Assembly: GCF_900188005.1 (NCBI RefSeq) | Contig: NZ_FZNR01000005.1 | Coordinates: 124,001-188,000, forward strand | Source: Actinoplanes regularis | Lineage (GTDB): Bacteria; Actinomycetota; Actinomycetes; Mycobacteriales; Micromonosporaceae | Length of the DNA stretch: 64,000 bases | Reading direction: 5' to 3' | Part shown: piece after piece, positions 17,433 to 25,662 of the stretch | How the letters are laid out: each line of letters opens with the position of its first letter | Position numbering within the stretch: position 1 is the first letter of the stretch | Notes under the pieces: model-generated | Databases searched by the model: none | Told to the model about the DNA's origin: nothing | What the model saw: only the letters and a program-made list of their open reading frames with translations | Translations under genes and position numbers: made by a program

Positions 17433-17470
17433 CTTCGCAGAATCCGCGGCAGGCCGCCGCGGCTGCGAAG
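17433..17470 (-). promoter_or_regulatory. Leader hairpin touching the CPBP ribosome site
   Basis: CTTCGCAG (17433-17440) pairs perfectly with CTGCGAAG (17463-17470), and the interior adds CCGCGG pairings. On the minus-strand mRNA the 3' arm runs into the GAAGG that precedes the ATG at 17424, so the hairpin could limit translation of the whole CPBP-kinase-regulator operon. Confidence 0.4.
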
Positions 17471-17519
17471 AAAATTACGGATCGGCACGGCGAAAAACGT
17501 CACCGCACGGTGGACACTT

Positions 17520-17545
17520 GCGTGTAGCTCGACCGAGCTACACGC
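17520..17545. promoter_or_regulatory. 26-bp perfect palindrome, candidate operator
   Basis: GCGTGTAGCTCG (17520-17531) and CGAGCTACACGC (17534-17545) are exact reverse complements separated by AC. The site lies 17 bases upstream of the DUF1877 start codon and within the shared region with the divergent CPBP operon. It is not followed by a T tract and no gene precedes it on the plus strand, so a dimeric repressor site is likelier than a terminator. Confidence 0.5.
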
Positions 17546-17562
17546 CGGTACAAGGAGATTTC

Positions 17563-18030
17563 ATGAGCATTCTCGGCTCACTTGCCCGCGTGTCTCCGGA
17601 ACTGCTGGAACAATTGCGGGCTCCAGATGCGCAACCGTATGCGGTGCTCAGCGACCATGAAACGCAAATCGACCTGGACCGGTACTGGGACGTACTGCGG
17701 TTCCTCCTCGATGCGGGAGGCGTTCCGATCAACCCGATGCGCAGTGGTCGACTTTATCCCAGCGTAGAACGGGCCTGGGGCGGGCCCGATGGCGATTCGT
17801 GTCTCCTCGCTGTCGAGGAGGCCCGGCAGGTCAGCGAATTTCTTGACGCCAGGCCGTTCTCGGATCTCGCGATCCATCTGCGCGCGGCGGGGGAAGCGCC
17901 GCTGTACGGGAACAAGCAATGGGACAGGCCGGATATTCGCGACCGAGTCGAACTTCTGTACGAGGAAATGGTGCAGCTGTTCCGCGATGCCGCGGACGCA
18001 GGTGAATGCACGGTTTTTTGGGCGGCATGA
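17563..18030 (+). CDS. DUF1877 (YfbM-like) family protein
   Basis: 155 aa from ATG at 17563 with AAGGAG seven bases upstream. It begins MSILGSLARVSPELLEQL, typical of DUF1877, then has RYWDVLRFLLDAGG and a helical C-terminus ending in ECTVFWAA. Cytoplasmic; function of the family unknown. It stands alone, between two divergently or convergently transcribed units, behind a perfect palindromic operator-like site. Confidence 0.75.
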   Translation: MSILGSLARVSPELLEQLRAPDAQPYAVLSDHETQIDLDRYWDVLRFLLDAGGVPINPMRSGRLYPSVERAWGGPDGDSCLLAVEEARQVSEFLDARPFSDLAIHLRAAGEAPLYGNKQWDRPDIRDRVELLYEEMVQLFRDAADAGECTVFWAA

Positions 18031-18044
18031 CCTGAATCGACCGC

Positions 18045-18743
18045 TCATCGCCGTGGCTCCCAGCGAAACGCCCGCACCGCGAGGGCCACGGCGGCGGTGG
18101 TCAGAACTGCCGTGGCGCTCAGCGCGGGCCAGATCGGCGTGCCGTCCTGCCATGCGGCTCGGGCCAGCTCGGCCACCGGGACGCCCGGCACCGCTCGCAT
18201 CGGCCACGAGGCGTCGCCGGTGTGCAACAGCCACATGCCGCCGCCGAAGAACGCGAGCACGCCCGGTGTGGTGGTCAGCTGGGCGAGCTCGGGCACCGGT
18301 GTGAAGGCCGCGGTGGCGAAGGCCAGCGCCACGGCGAGCACGGTGCCCGTCACGGCGGTGACCAGCAGCGGCCACCACCGCGGTGGTGGGTGCAGCGCCG
18401 TCAGGACGGCGATCTGCCCGGCCGTGAGCACGGCGTACGGCGCGGCCAGACCGGAGATCACGGCGAGCGGGGGCAGCGCGGTGGTACGCATGCGCTTGAG
18501 GACCAGGTCGGCGCGGCGCGCGGCGAGCGCGGTGGTGACACCTGCGTACGGCGTGAAGGACAGCAGCATCAGCAGCTGCATGGCGGTGGTGTCGCCGTCG
18601 GTGCCCTTGCCGGTGTTCTCGGCGAGCAGCAGCCAGCCGACGCCGAGCGCCAGTGGGAGCAGCAGCGCGTTGACGACCGCGAGAGGGCTGCGGCGCAGCA
18701 GGGTGAGTTCCGCCCACACCAGGGACATCAGACGGCCGATCAT
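18045..18743 (-). CDS. ABC-2 type exporter permease
   Basis: 232 aa with about six membrane segments (LALGVGWLLLAENT, AVISGLAAPYAVLTAGQIAVL, LLVTAVTGTVLAVALAF and others). Typical of ABC-2 permeases found next to two-component DesK/DesR-like genes. Its start overlaps the stop of the ATPase gene by four bases (18740-18743), so both are one unit. Substrate unknown; drug, lipid or peptide export is usual for the class. Confidence 0.88.
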   Translation of the reverse strand: MIGRLMSLVWAELTLLRRSPLAVVNALLLPLALGVGWLLLAENTGKGTDGDTTAMQLLMLLSFTPYAGVTTALAARRADLVLKRMRTTALPPLAVISGLAAPYAVLTAGQIAVLTALHPPPRWWPLLVTAVTGTVLAVALAFATAAFTPVPELAQLTTTPGVLAFFGGGMWLLHTGDASWPMRAVPGVPVAELARAAWQDGTPIWPALSATAVLTTAAVALAVRAFRWEPRR

Positions 18744-19639
18744 GACGATCCCGCCAGCCGGCGCAGGACGTCGCCGATCGACGGCGGGGTGACGGCGAGC
18801 CGATCGAGCGGCACGGGACTCCAGCCGCGTAGCGCGGCCGTATCGGCGCCGGGCTCGGGCGTCGTCACCACCAGCTCCGCCTGCCCGCCGGGCAGCTCAC
18901 GCCACGTCGCCTGCCCGCGGAGGCGGGGCGGCTCGAGCCGGCGCAGGCGGGCCGGAACGACCGTGGTGATGCGATGCGCGAGACCCGCGGTGATCTCCGC
19001 GGCGGTGCCGGCCGCGGCAACCGCACCCCCGTGTACGACGACGTAGCGGTCGGCCAGCGTCTCCGCCTCCTCCACGGCGTGGGTGGTGAGCAACACCGCG
19101 GCGCCCGCCGCCCGGCGCTCGCGGATCAGCGTCCACGCGCGCTCGCGGGCCTCCAGGTCGAGCCCGGCAGTGGGCTCGTCGAGCAGCAGGACCGGCGGAT
19201 GACCGGCCAGCGCGATCGCCAGATCGAGCCGGCGCCGTTCGCCGCCGGAGAGCTGGCGTACCGGGACCCGGCGGCGGTGGGCGAGACCGGCCTCCGCCAA
19301 GCCCCGATGGGGCCGGTGCCCGCGCAGGCGGGTCCACAGCGCGTACGTCTCCTCGGTGGTGAGGCCGCCGGCGAAGCCGGGATCCTGCGGTACGACACCG
19401 ACGCGCGCCGCGAGGCGGTGACGATGCCGAGCCGGGTCCAGGCCCAGCAGCCGGGCGCGGCCACCGACCGGCCGGCGATGCCCGCACAGCGTGTCCACGA
19501 TGGTCGTCTTACCGGCGCCGTTCGTGCCGGCCAGGCAGAGCAGCTCACCGCGGCGTACCGCGAGACCGACCCCACCGACCGCTTCGAAGTCTCCGTATCG
19601 GCAGCGCAGGTCGTGCGCCGCGATGGCGATGTCGTCCAT
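18740..19639 (-). CDS. ABC exporter ATP-binding protein
   Basis: About 299 aa from ATG at 19639; upstream in-frame ATGs exist and no clear ribosome site decides. Walker A GTNGAGKTT, Q-loop QDPG, signature LSGGERRRLDLAIAL, Walker B VLLLDEPTAGLD and the switch His in LLTTHAVEEAE are all present. A C-terminal extension of about 80 residues follows. Partner of the permease downstream. Divergent from the DesK/DesR-like pair, which probably regulates it. Confidence 0.92.
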   Translation of the reverse strand: MDDIAIAAHDLRCRYGDFEAVGGVGLAVRRGELLCLAGTNGAGKTTIVDTLCGHRRPVGGRARLLGLDPARHRHRLAARVGVVPQDPGFAGGLTTEETYALWTRLRGHRPHRGLAEAGLAHRRRVPVRQLSGGERRRLDLAIALAGHPPVLLLDEPTAGLDLEARERAWTLIRERRAAGAAVLLTTHAVEEAETLADRYVVVHGGAVAAAGTAAEITAGLAHRITTVVPARLRRLEPPRLRGQATWRELPGGQAELVVTTPEPGADTAALRGWSPVPLDRLAVTPPSIGDVLRRLAGSS

Positions 19640-19696
19640 GCCGGAAAGGGTCCGGGCCGCAGCGTGGTGGCGGCAGTGCCGTGCTGCACGAGTCGT

Positions 19697-19712
19697 GATG
19701 ACATCTGTCATC
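19697..19712. promoter_or_regulatory. Dyad in the divergent ABC/two-component promoter
   Basis: GATGACA and TGTCATC form a perfect 7-bp inverted repeat around TC. The region separates the ABC exporter operon from the kinase/regulator pair. GTCAT/ATGAC half sites of this sort are used by some NarL/DesR-type regulators; assignment to the neighbouring regulator is inference. Confidence 0.45.
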
Positions 19713-19737
19713 GATCCTGGTAGCCGGCTCGCTCGCG

Positions 19738-20910
19738 GTGCCGGGAGCCGGGCATCATGTGCCGGTGACCGCCGCCGGATCGGATGCCATCGTGACCGCC
19801 CCACGTGCTGCGGGCCGGCTCGCGTTGCGGCACCTGACCGGCGTGTCGCTCGTCGCCGTCTGCGCCATCGTCGCCGGGCTGTGCCTGGCCGACCTGCCCG
19901 AGTCCCCGCTCGCGGCATGGACCGCGAGCGTGGGCATGTCGCTGACCGCGGTGGCCGCGGCGGGCGCCTTTCTCGTGGCGGTCTATCGGCCAGCCCGCTA
20001 CCGGTGGATCGGGCCGGTGCTCGCGCCGGCCGGGGCGGCCTCGCTCGCCGCGTGCATCGCCGGTCAGGCTGGTGGCGGCGACCTGTGGCCCTGGGTCACC
20101 CCGCCCGCGTTGGCGGCCGCCGCCGCGCTGGCCGTCGTCCCGGTGCCCCGTGTGCCCGCGACGCTGGTCGGTGCGGGCGTGGTCGCGGTGGCGACCGCGG
20201 CCACCACCGCGGACTGGTGGCGGGGGATCACCGGCGCGGTCGCCTTCGCGTGCTGTGTGGCGGCGACCCTGGCGCAGATGTGGATCTGGGAGATGGCCGA
20301 GCGGGCACGCCGCGACGCGGCCGCTGCCGCGGTCGGCGCCGAGCGCGACCGGTTCGCCGCCGAACTGCACGACATCCAGGGCCACAGCCTGCAGGTGATC
20401 GTGCTCAAGAGTGAGCTGGCGGCCCGTCTCGCCGCGACGGATCCGGACCGGGCCGTCGCCGAGATGCGCGAGGTCGAGGCGCTGGCCCGCGACGCCCTGC
20501 GCGATTCCCGCGACGTCGCCCGCGGCCTGCGCCCGGTAGCGCTCGCCACGGAGATCGCCAACGCGGTCGGCGTCCTCACGGCGGCCGGCATCGCGTGCCA
20601 TGCCGACCAGATCGCCGCTGCGCCGGTACGCCAGGAACGACTGCTCGCACTCGTCGTCCGCGAGGCCACGACGAACATGTTGCGGCACAGCACCGCCACC
20701 CGGGCGACGATCACGCTGACGGCCGACCGGGGGACCGGCGTGACGCTCACAGTCGTCAACGACGCGCCGCTGCAGCCGTCCGCGACGGGAGACCGGGGCG
20801 GTCTCGACAACCTGGCAGGCCGTATCGCCACCGCCGGAGGCAGCCTCACCTGGCGGCGCGAACCGGACCATTTCCAGGTCACCGCCCGCCTGCAGGACAC
20901 CACGGCATGA
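19738..20910 (+). CDS. DesK-like sensor histidine kinase
   Basis: Up to 390 aa; the GTG at 19738 and those at 19759 and 19765 are all possible starts, none with a strong ribosome site. Five or so membrane segments occupy residues about 28-180, a coiled linker follows, then HisKA_3 (RDRFAAELHDIQGHSLQVIV, phospho-acceptor His in ELHD) and an HATPase domain (VVREATTNMLRHS; GDRGGLDNLAGRI). Matches the DesK group that senses membrane state. ATGA overlap with the regulator gene. Confidence 0.9.
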   Translation: MPGAGHHVPVTAAGSDAIVTAPRAAGRLALRHLTGVSLVAVCAIVAGLCLADLPESPLAAWTASVGMSLTAVAAAGAFLVAVYRPARYRWIGPVLAPAGAASLAACIAGQAGGGDLWPWVTPPALAAAAALAVVPVPRVPATLVGAGVVAVATAATTADWWRGITGAVAFACCVAATLAQMWIWEMAERARRDAAAAAVGAERDRFAAELHDIQGHSLQVIVLKSELAARLAATDPDRAVAEMREVEALARDALRDSRDVARGLRPVALATEIANAVGVLTAAGIACHADQIAAAPVRQERLLALVVREATTNMLRHSTATRATITLTADRGTGVTLTVVNDAPLQPSATGDRGGLDNLAGRIATAGGSLTWRREPDHFQVTARLQDTTA

Positions 20911-21518
20911 GCGGGCCCATCCGGGTGCTGCTCGCCGACGACGAGACGCTCGTGCGCGGCGCCCTGGCGGCGCTGCTCGAGCTGGAAGCGGACCTCACCG
21001 TCGTCGCCGAGGCGGCCAGCGGTGCCGAGGCGATCGCGGCGGCGTCGTCGGCGCGACCCGACATCGCGCTGCTCGACCTCGAGATGCCGCCCGGCGACGG
21101 CCTCACGGCGGCCGCGGAGATCCACGGCGCGCTCGGCATCCCGGTTGTGATGGTGACCCGGCACGCCCGGCCGGGCGTCCTGCGACGCGCGCTCGCGGCG
21201 GGCGTCCGCGGATTCGTACCCAAGACGACACCCGTGACGCGACTGGCGGTCATCATCCGCGAGGTGCACGGCGGCCGGCGACACGTGGACGCCGACATCG
21301 CCGCGGCCGCGCTCACCGAGCTCCCGTGCCCGCTGACCGCCCGTGAGCTCGAGGTCCTGCGCGCCGCCCGCCACGGCGCGACGATCGCGCAGATCGCCGA
21401 GGCCGTCCACCTCGCGCCGGGGACGGTCCGCAACTACCTGTCCACCGCGATGGCGAAACTGCACGCGCCCACCCGATACGCCGCCGCGCGAAGCGCCTGG
21501 CAACAGGGCTGGATCTGA
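20907..21518 (+). CDS. DesR-like response regulator (NarL family)
   Basis: 203 aa. Receiver with LLADDETLVRGALAALL, phospho-acceptor Asp in LLDLEMPPGDG and Lys in GFVPKTTPV; LuxR helix-turn-helix LTARELEVLRAARHG...APGTVRNYLSTAMAKL. Starts within the kinase stop (ATGA at 20907-20910). Expected to act at the divergent ABC exporter promoter, where a dyad is seen at 19697-19712. Confidence 0.94.
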   Translation: MSGPIRVLLADDETLVRGALAALLELEADLTVVAEAASGAEAIAAASSARPDIALLDLEMPPGDGLTAAAEIHGALGIPVVMVTRHARPGVLRRALAAGVRGFVPKTTPVTRLAVIIREVHGGRRHVDADIAAAALTELPCPLTARELEVLRAARHGATIAQIAEAVHLAPGTVRNYLSTAMAKLHAPTRYAAARSAWQQGWI

Positions 21519-21535
21519 TCCACCGCAGCACCGCG

Positions 21536-22096
21536 TCAGGAGGGCCGCGGCGGTGCCTCCCGCGCTCCCTCGGGCCCGGCCTCCGGCGGGAGACCGGTGG
21601 GAGTCCGCAGATGGATCTCGGGGCTGCGTAGTTCCGCACGAGCGACCCGGTTGAACTCGCGTTCCGCGTCCCGGCAGGCCTCGATGAAGGGTTCGGGAAC
21701 CTCGCCGACCTCGTGACCGGCCCTCGCCTCGGACAATCGTCCCACCGCGAGCATGAGAGCGGCCGCGGCCTGCAGCGTCGCCGTGGTGTGTGCGATCAGG
21801 CCGATCTCGGCTCGGTACCGGACGACCTGGACGCGTGCCTGGCCGCCGTCCGCGTGCGGTTGACGGGAGACCGAGGACGCCGGGAGGATCGCCACCTCCG
21901 GGCCCAGGACCGTCGCCCGCCATTCCCGGCAGGCGGCGACGAAGGCGGCGTACGTCGCACGCCGGTCCCGTATCGACATCGTGCTCTCCTGATGCTCCCA
22001 GGAAGCGCGCTGCATCCGCGCGTTGAGCAGCGAACCCAGCATCACACCGACCAACGCGCCAGTCACCGAGAGAAATGCGAGGACCACCTCAGTCAT
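21536..22096 (-). CDS. Membrane-anchored hypothetical protein
   Basis: 186 aa from ATG at 22096. One N-terminal hydrophobic segment (VVLAFLSVTGALVGVMLGSLL), then a soluble, Arg/Glu-rich helical region (ASWEHQESTMSIRDRRATYAA) and a Pro-rich tail. Similar layouts are common in streptomycete and Actinoplanes hypotheticals, but I know no function. Convergent with the regulator gene, 17 bases apart. Confidence 0.6.
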   Translation of the reverse strand: MTEVVLAFLSVTGALVGVMLGSLLNARMQRASWEHQESTMSIRDRRATYAAFVAACREWRATVLGPEVAILPASSVSRQPHADGGQARVQVVRYRAEIGLIAHTTATLQAAAALMLAVGRLSEARAGHEVGEVPEPFIEACRDAEREFNRVARAELRSPEIHLRTPTGLPPEAGPEGAREAPPRPS

Positions 22097-22238
22097 GGAT
22101 CCAGAGTCACCGAGAGCGTCAACCGTCTGACCGGTCGGCCGCCGTTGGGTTCCGGCTGGAAGCAGCTCGACCGGCACCCAGGCACCCCCGGACGGCCGAT
22201 CCGCTCAGCCCGCGGCCCGTTCTGCCGAAGAGTTGTTT

Positions 22239-23099
22239 ATGGCCCAGCCCCTGCTGGCTGCGGTATTGATCGTCAAGGACGAGGCCGCGATGCTGCCTGC
22301 CTGCCTGGAGTCGCTCGCAGGCGTGGTGGATGAGATCCACGTCCACGACACGGGCTCCATCGACCGTACTCCGGCGGTGGCGGCCCTCTATGGCGCCATC
22401 GTCACCCACGGCAGCTGGCACGACGACTTCTCGGCCGCCCGCAACGAGGCGCGGCAGGGCTGCCCGGCGACCTGGATCCTCGCCGTCGACGCCGACCATC
22501 GGGTGACGGCCGACCCCGGCGCGCTGCGGCGGCTGCTGGCCGCAGTCACCGCCGAAGCTCTGCTGGTCCACGTCGACGGCGCGCACCACGCCGGTCCCCA
22601 TACCCAGCTCGAGGCCCGGCTGTACCGGCCGGATTCGGTCTCCTGGACCGGCCGGGTGCACGAGCGGCTGGTCGGGCCCGACTCCTCGGCGCCGGTTCAG
22701 GGCGCCGTACCCGTGAGCACGCTGCGGCTGCACCACCTCGGCCACGCCACGTACGCGGACCGGATCCGCCGCGCCAGTCGCAACATCGCCCTGGGCAAGC
22801 TCACTCTCGACGAGCTGGCCGCCCAAGGAACAGCCGCCGACCGGCAGCAGATCGCCCGTACGCTGCTCGACCTGGGCCGTGACTGCATTGCGGCCGAGCA
22901 GCGTCAGCAGGCGGTCGACACGTTCGCCCTGCTGCTCGAGTTGTTCCCGGGCACACCGGAATGGTCTCAGGCGAACGACGCGCTGGCCCGCGTCATGGTC
23001 GAGGTCTGCCACGACCGGTTCTGCTCGACTCTGGTCGACCAACTGCAAGCTGCGAGCCGGCCGCCAGGTGCTGGTCGAGGCGGCGGGCAAGAGCCCTGA
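22239..23099 (+). CDS. Family 2 glycosyltransferase-like protein
   Basis: 286 aa from ATG at 22239 (GAAGAG upstream; a TTG at 22233 is possible). GT-A start: LLAAVLIVKDEAAMLPACLE, then VDEIHVHDTGSIDRT and the DXD-like VDADHRV. The FSAARNEARQG segment is characteristic of SunS/WaaE-like GT2 enzymes. The C-terminal 90 residues form TPR-like helices. Probable transfer of a sugar to a peptide, lipid or glycan in the cytoplasm; acceptor unknown. No pathway neighbours. Confidence 0.8.
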   Translation: MAQPLLAAVLIVKDEAAMLPACLESLAGVVDEIHVHDTGSIDRTPAVAALYGAIVTHGSWHDDFSAARNEARQGCPATWILAVDADHRVTADPGALRRLLAAVTAEALLVHVDGAHHAGPHTQLEARLYRPDSVSWTGRVHERLVGPDSSAPVQGAVPVSTLRLHHLGHATYADRIRRASRNIALGKLTLDELAAQGTAADRQQIARTLLDLGRDCIAAEQRQQAVDTFALLLELFPGTPEWSQANDALARVMVEVCHDRFCSTLVDQLQAASRPPGAGRGGGQEP

Positions 23100-23605
23100 C
23101 GCGGCACCCTATCCGTACCATGATCAGGACGTTCGCAGCAGGCAGCCGGGCCGCCTTTTCAACGCAAGACGCCGAGCGACACGGCTGGTCCACCCGTGGC
23201 CGGCGGGAACCGTCGTTCGCTTAGGCCCAGGATCCGCCGGAGCAAGGCGGTGTAATCCGGTCGATCTGATCCCGCGGCGCTGGGGAAGCTTTCTACCGCC
23301 ACCGGTGGCGCGCGGCGGAGGTGACCGGGTGGTGAAAGAAAGGCGCCGCTGCGAATTCCACGGGGGAAGAACTCGCAACGGCGTCGATCTACAAAGTAGT
23401 CCACGGTCGGCCAACTGTCTAACGCCGCCCCTGGCGGAGTTGGCCGCGCGGGCAGGTCCGGGGCGGGGTCGTGTCGGTGAAGCGGGTGCTCGGAGCGGGT
23501 AGGACACCAGCCGTGTGGGCATGACCCGCCGGCGGCCCGGGTAGCGTCTGCTGCCGGGGCGCCCCACGGGTGCCGCTGCGCCGGGCATTTCACGGGAGGA
23601 ATCGG
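23100..23605. other. Intergenic stretch without a supported gene
   Basis: About 500 bases. No reading frame with family features was seen on either strand. It contains one imperfect inverted repeat (23344-23383). Its second half holds the untranslated leader of the monooxygenase gene at 23606. Confidence 0.5.
23344..23383. repeat. Imperfect inverted repeat
   Basis: CGCCGCTGCGAATTC (23344-23358) pairs with GAACTCGCAACGGCG (23369-23383), 13 of 15 positions matching and both mismatches tolerated as G-U in one orientation. The loop is 10 bases. It may be the terminator or 3' structure of the glycosyltransferase transcript, or a small-RNA hairpin. Confidence 0.4.
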
Positions 23606-24688
23606 ATGACCAAGGCTCTCGTCATCGGCGGTGGCATCGCCGGTTGCGCCACCGCCATCGCGTTGCGGGCGGCGGGGTTCGAACCCGTCGTGTACGAGGC
23701 GTATCCGGCCGGCGGCGACGATGCGGGCGCGTTCCTCACCGTGATGGGCAACGGCATGGCGGCGCTGCGCTCCCTCGACGCGCATCGACCGGTGATCGCC
23801 GGGTCGTACCCGGCCGCCAGTGTGCAGATCTACGACGCCGGGGGGCGCCTGCTGGAGACCCGCGGGATCGGCGACGCGGGCGACACGGGGCCGCGCACCC
23901 TGCTGCGGTCCACGCTGTACCGGGCGCTGCAGGACGAGGCGGTGTCGCGGGGAGTGCGCATCGAGCACGGACGGCGGCTGGTCCAGGCCGGGATGCTCGC
24001 CGGTGGTGGGGTGCGGGCGACCTTCGCCGACGGCGGTTCCGCTACCGGCGACATCCTCGTCGGCGCGGACGGCATCCATTCGGCGACCCGCACCCTGATC
24101 GACCCGGATGCCCCGCGCCCGCGCTACACCGGCCAGGCGGTGGTCTACGGCTACGCGTCCGGCGCGCCGGCACCCACCGCCCCGGACGCCTACCACATGA
24201 TCTTCGGTAGCCGGGCGTTCTTCGGCTACACGGCGGCCCCCGACGGGCGTACCTGGTGGTTCGCGCGGATTCCCGGGCCGCAGGCGGGACCGGAACAGGC
24301 CACGAGCACGGCCGCGCAGTGGCGCGAGCGGGCATTGCGGGCGTTCGCCGACGACGCGTCGCCGGCCGCCGCCGTCATCCGTGCCACCGGCGACGAGGTC
24401 ACGGGCGGCGACTCGTACGACGTACCCACCACGCCGATCTGGCATCGCGGATCGATGGTGCTCGCCGGTGATGCCGCACACGCCGCGTCGCCGGCGGCGG
24501 CCCAGGGCGCGTCGATGGCGTTGGAGGACGCGGTGACCCTGGCGCGCTGCCTCCGCGAGCAGGCGGACACCGCCCGGGCCTTCGCCGCGTACGAGGCGAT
24601 CCGCCGGGAGCCCACGGAGCAGACCGTTGCGGCAAGCGCGCAGATGAGCCGGCGCACCCGCCCCGAGGACGCGGCCGCCGCAGGCTAG
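23606..24688 (+). CDS. FAD-dependent monooxygenase
   Basis: 360 aa from ATG at 23606 with GGGAGGA upstream. PHBH-like flavoprotein: VIGGGIAGCATAIALRAAGF at the N-terminus, ILVGADGIHSATRTLID (DG motif) and VLAGDAAHAASPAAAQGASM (GD motif). Single FAD/NADPH-binding hydroxylase for a small organic substrate; a second such enzyme lies at 11465-12637 but is not closely similar. No regulator is adjacent. Substrate unknown. Confidence 0.9.
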   Translation: MTKALVIGGGIAGCATAIALRAAGFEPVVYEAYPAGGDDAGAFLTVMGNGMAALRSLDAHRPVIAGSYPAASVQIYDAGGRLLETRGIGDAGDTGPRTLLRSTLYRALQDEAVSRGVRIEHGRRLVQAGMLAGGGVRATFADGGSATGDILVGADGIHSATRTLIDPDAPRPRYTGQAVVYGYASGAPAPTAPDAYHMIFGSRAFFGYTAAPDGRTWWFARIPGPQAGPEQATSTAAQWRERALRAFADDASPAAAVIRATGDEVTGGDSYDVPTTPIWHRGSMVLAGDAAHAASPAAAQGASMALEDAVTLARCLREQADTARAFAAYEAIRREPTEQTVAASAQMSRRTRPEDAAAAG

Positions 24689-24882
24689 CCGTTCACCGCC
24701 TGCCGCGCCTCCGCACATCGCTCGCCTTGGTGGTCTGGTGTGGCCGTTCTCCTGGGAAATCCATGTCCAGCGAGGCGCCAGTGCTGCACCAATGCTGGTC
24801 CAGTGCACTTGGCGATGCTCGTCGGGTCGTCGATTGCGGCGGCCCCGGCAGACCCCGGGCATCGTGCACGGAAGGATTCGCT

Positions 24883-25422
24883 GTGTTCCAGAAACTCAAG
24901 GTCTTCGCCATCCTGGTCGCCGCCGTATTCGGGCTGCTCGCCCTCGGCGCGCCCGCCCAGGCGGCATCGGGCGCCCCGAAGCTGACGGCGGCTGAAGCAT
25001 CCGCGCGGTTCAAGCTGGTGCCGGTGAAGGGTGTCAAACGGCTGCCCGGCCCCACCACGCGGTTGCAGGAGGTTTGTGGGGTGTACGCCCCGGCCTGGAC
25101 GGTCACCTATGTCCCGACCAACACCCCGTTGTTCACCCAGTCCACCGATGTCTCCCTCTGCATCGACCCCGCGATCGTCACGGTCACGCGCCTGCAGCAG
25201 CCGACGATCGTGACAATCCTGCAGTTGACCGGCGGGCTCAACTTCAGCTCCCCGGGCGTGATCGACAATGCGGGCCAGATCCCGGGGCGGATCTACAACG
25301 CCCAGGGCGTGAACTCGTTCACCTACTGCCCGCCGAACGCGGCCTGCGCGAGCGCGACCCACGTCGTGCAAGCCGTCGTGCAGGGTGACGGGGCGGCGTT
25401 CACCAGGGCGTTCTTCGTCTAG
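24883..25422 (+). CDS. Secreted hypothetical protein
   Basis: 179 aa from GTG at 24883 (GGAAGGATTCGCT upstream). Signal peptide: KLKVFAILVAAVFGLLALG followed by APAQA-ASG, a good signal peptidase I site. The mature part is Thr/Val/Pro rich, with four cysteines (EVCGVY, SLCIDP, TYCPPNAAC) likely forming two disulphides. No domain recognised. A strong hairpin terminator follows at 25434-25463, so it is a single-gene unit. Confidence 0.72.
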   Translation: MFQKLKVFAILVAAVFGLLALGAPAQAASGAPKLTAAEASARFKLVPVKGVKRLPGPTTRLQEVCGVYAPAWTVTYVPTNTPLFTQSTDVSLCIDPAIVTVTRLQQPTIVTILQLTGGLNFSSPGVIDNAGQIPGRIYNAQGVNSFTYCPPNAACASATHVVQAVVQGDGAAFTRAFFV

Positions 25423-25433
25423 CCGTACCGCGC

Positions 25434-25463
25434 GGCCCCGGTCCTCGCGTCAGGACCGGGGCC
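25434..25463 (+). terminator. Hairpin terminator
   Basis: GGCCCCGGTCCT and AGGACCGGGGCC are perfect 12-bp arms with a six-base loop, starting 11 bases after the stop codon of the secreted-protein gene. Confidence 0.75.
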
Positions 25464-25631
25464 GGCTCCTGCTTGCGCAGGCCGGGAGCGGCGTGCCCGG
25501 GCTGTTGTGCGCGGCGACCATGACGGGAGGCGGAACTTCGGCGCGCCGGGCGGTCGAGGTGCTGCTCGCTACGACTGTGGTACTCGTCGATCTCCGGGGC
25601 GGCGCCTGCCGTACCCGGCGATTAGCATTCG

Positions 25632-25660
25632 GGTCTCCTTTTCACTCCTCAAAGGAGACC
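25632..25660 (+). promoter_or_regulatory. Hairpin that buries a ribosome binding site
   Basis: GGTCTCCTTT (25632-25641) is the exact complement of AAAGGAGACC (25651-25660), with a nine-base loop. The 3' arm contains the complete Shine-Dalgarno AAAGGAG of the gene starting at 25663, so the folded mRNA would block translation. It could be an RNA thermometer, a protein-binding site or a ligand-responsive element. Confidence 0.6.
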
Positions 25661-25662
25661 GC

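Noticed and set aside
23159..24862. 567-residue minus-strand frame across the monooxygenase gene
   Set aside because: Antisense shadow: the plus-strand product has intact FAD motifs, and the minus product is Arg/Gly-rich with no domain.
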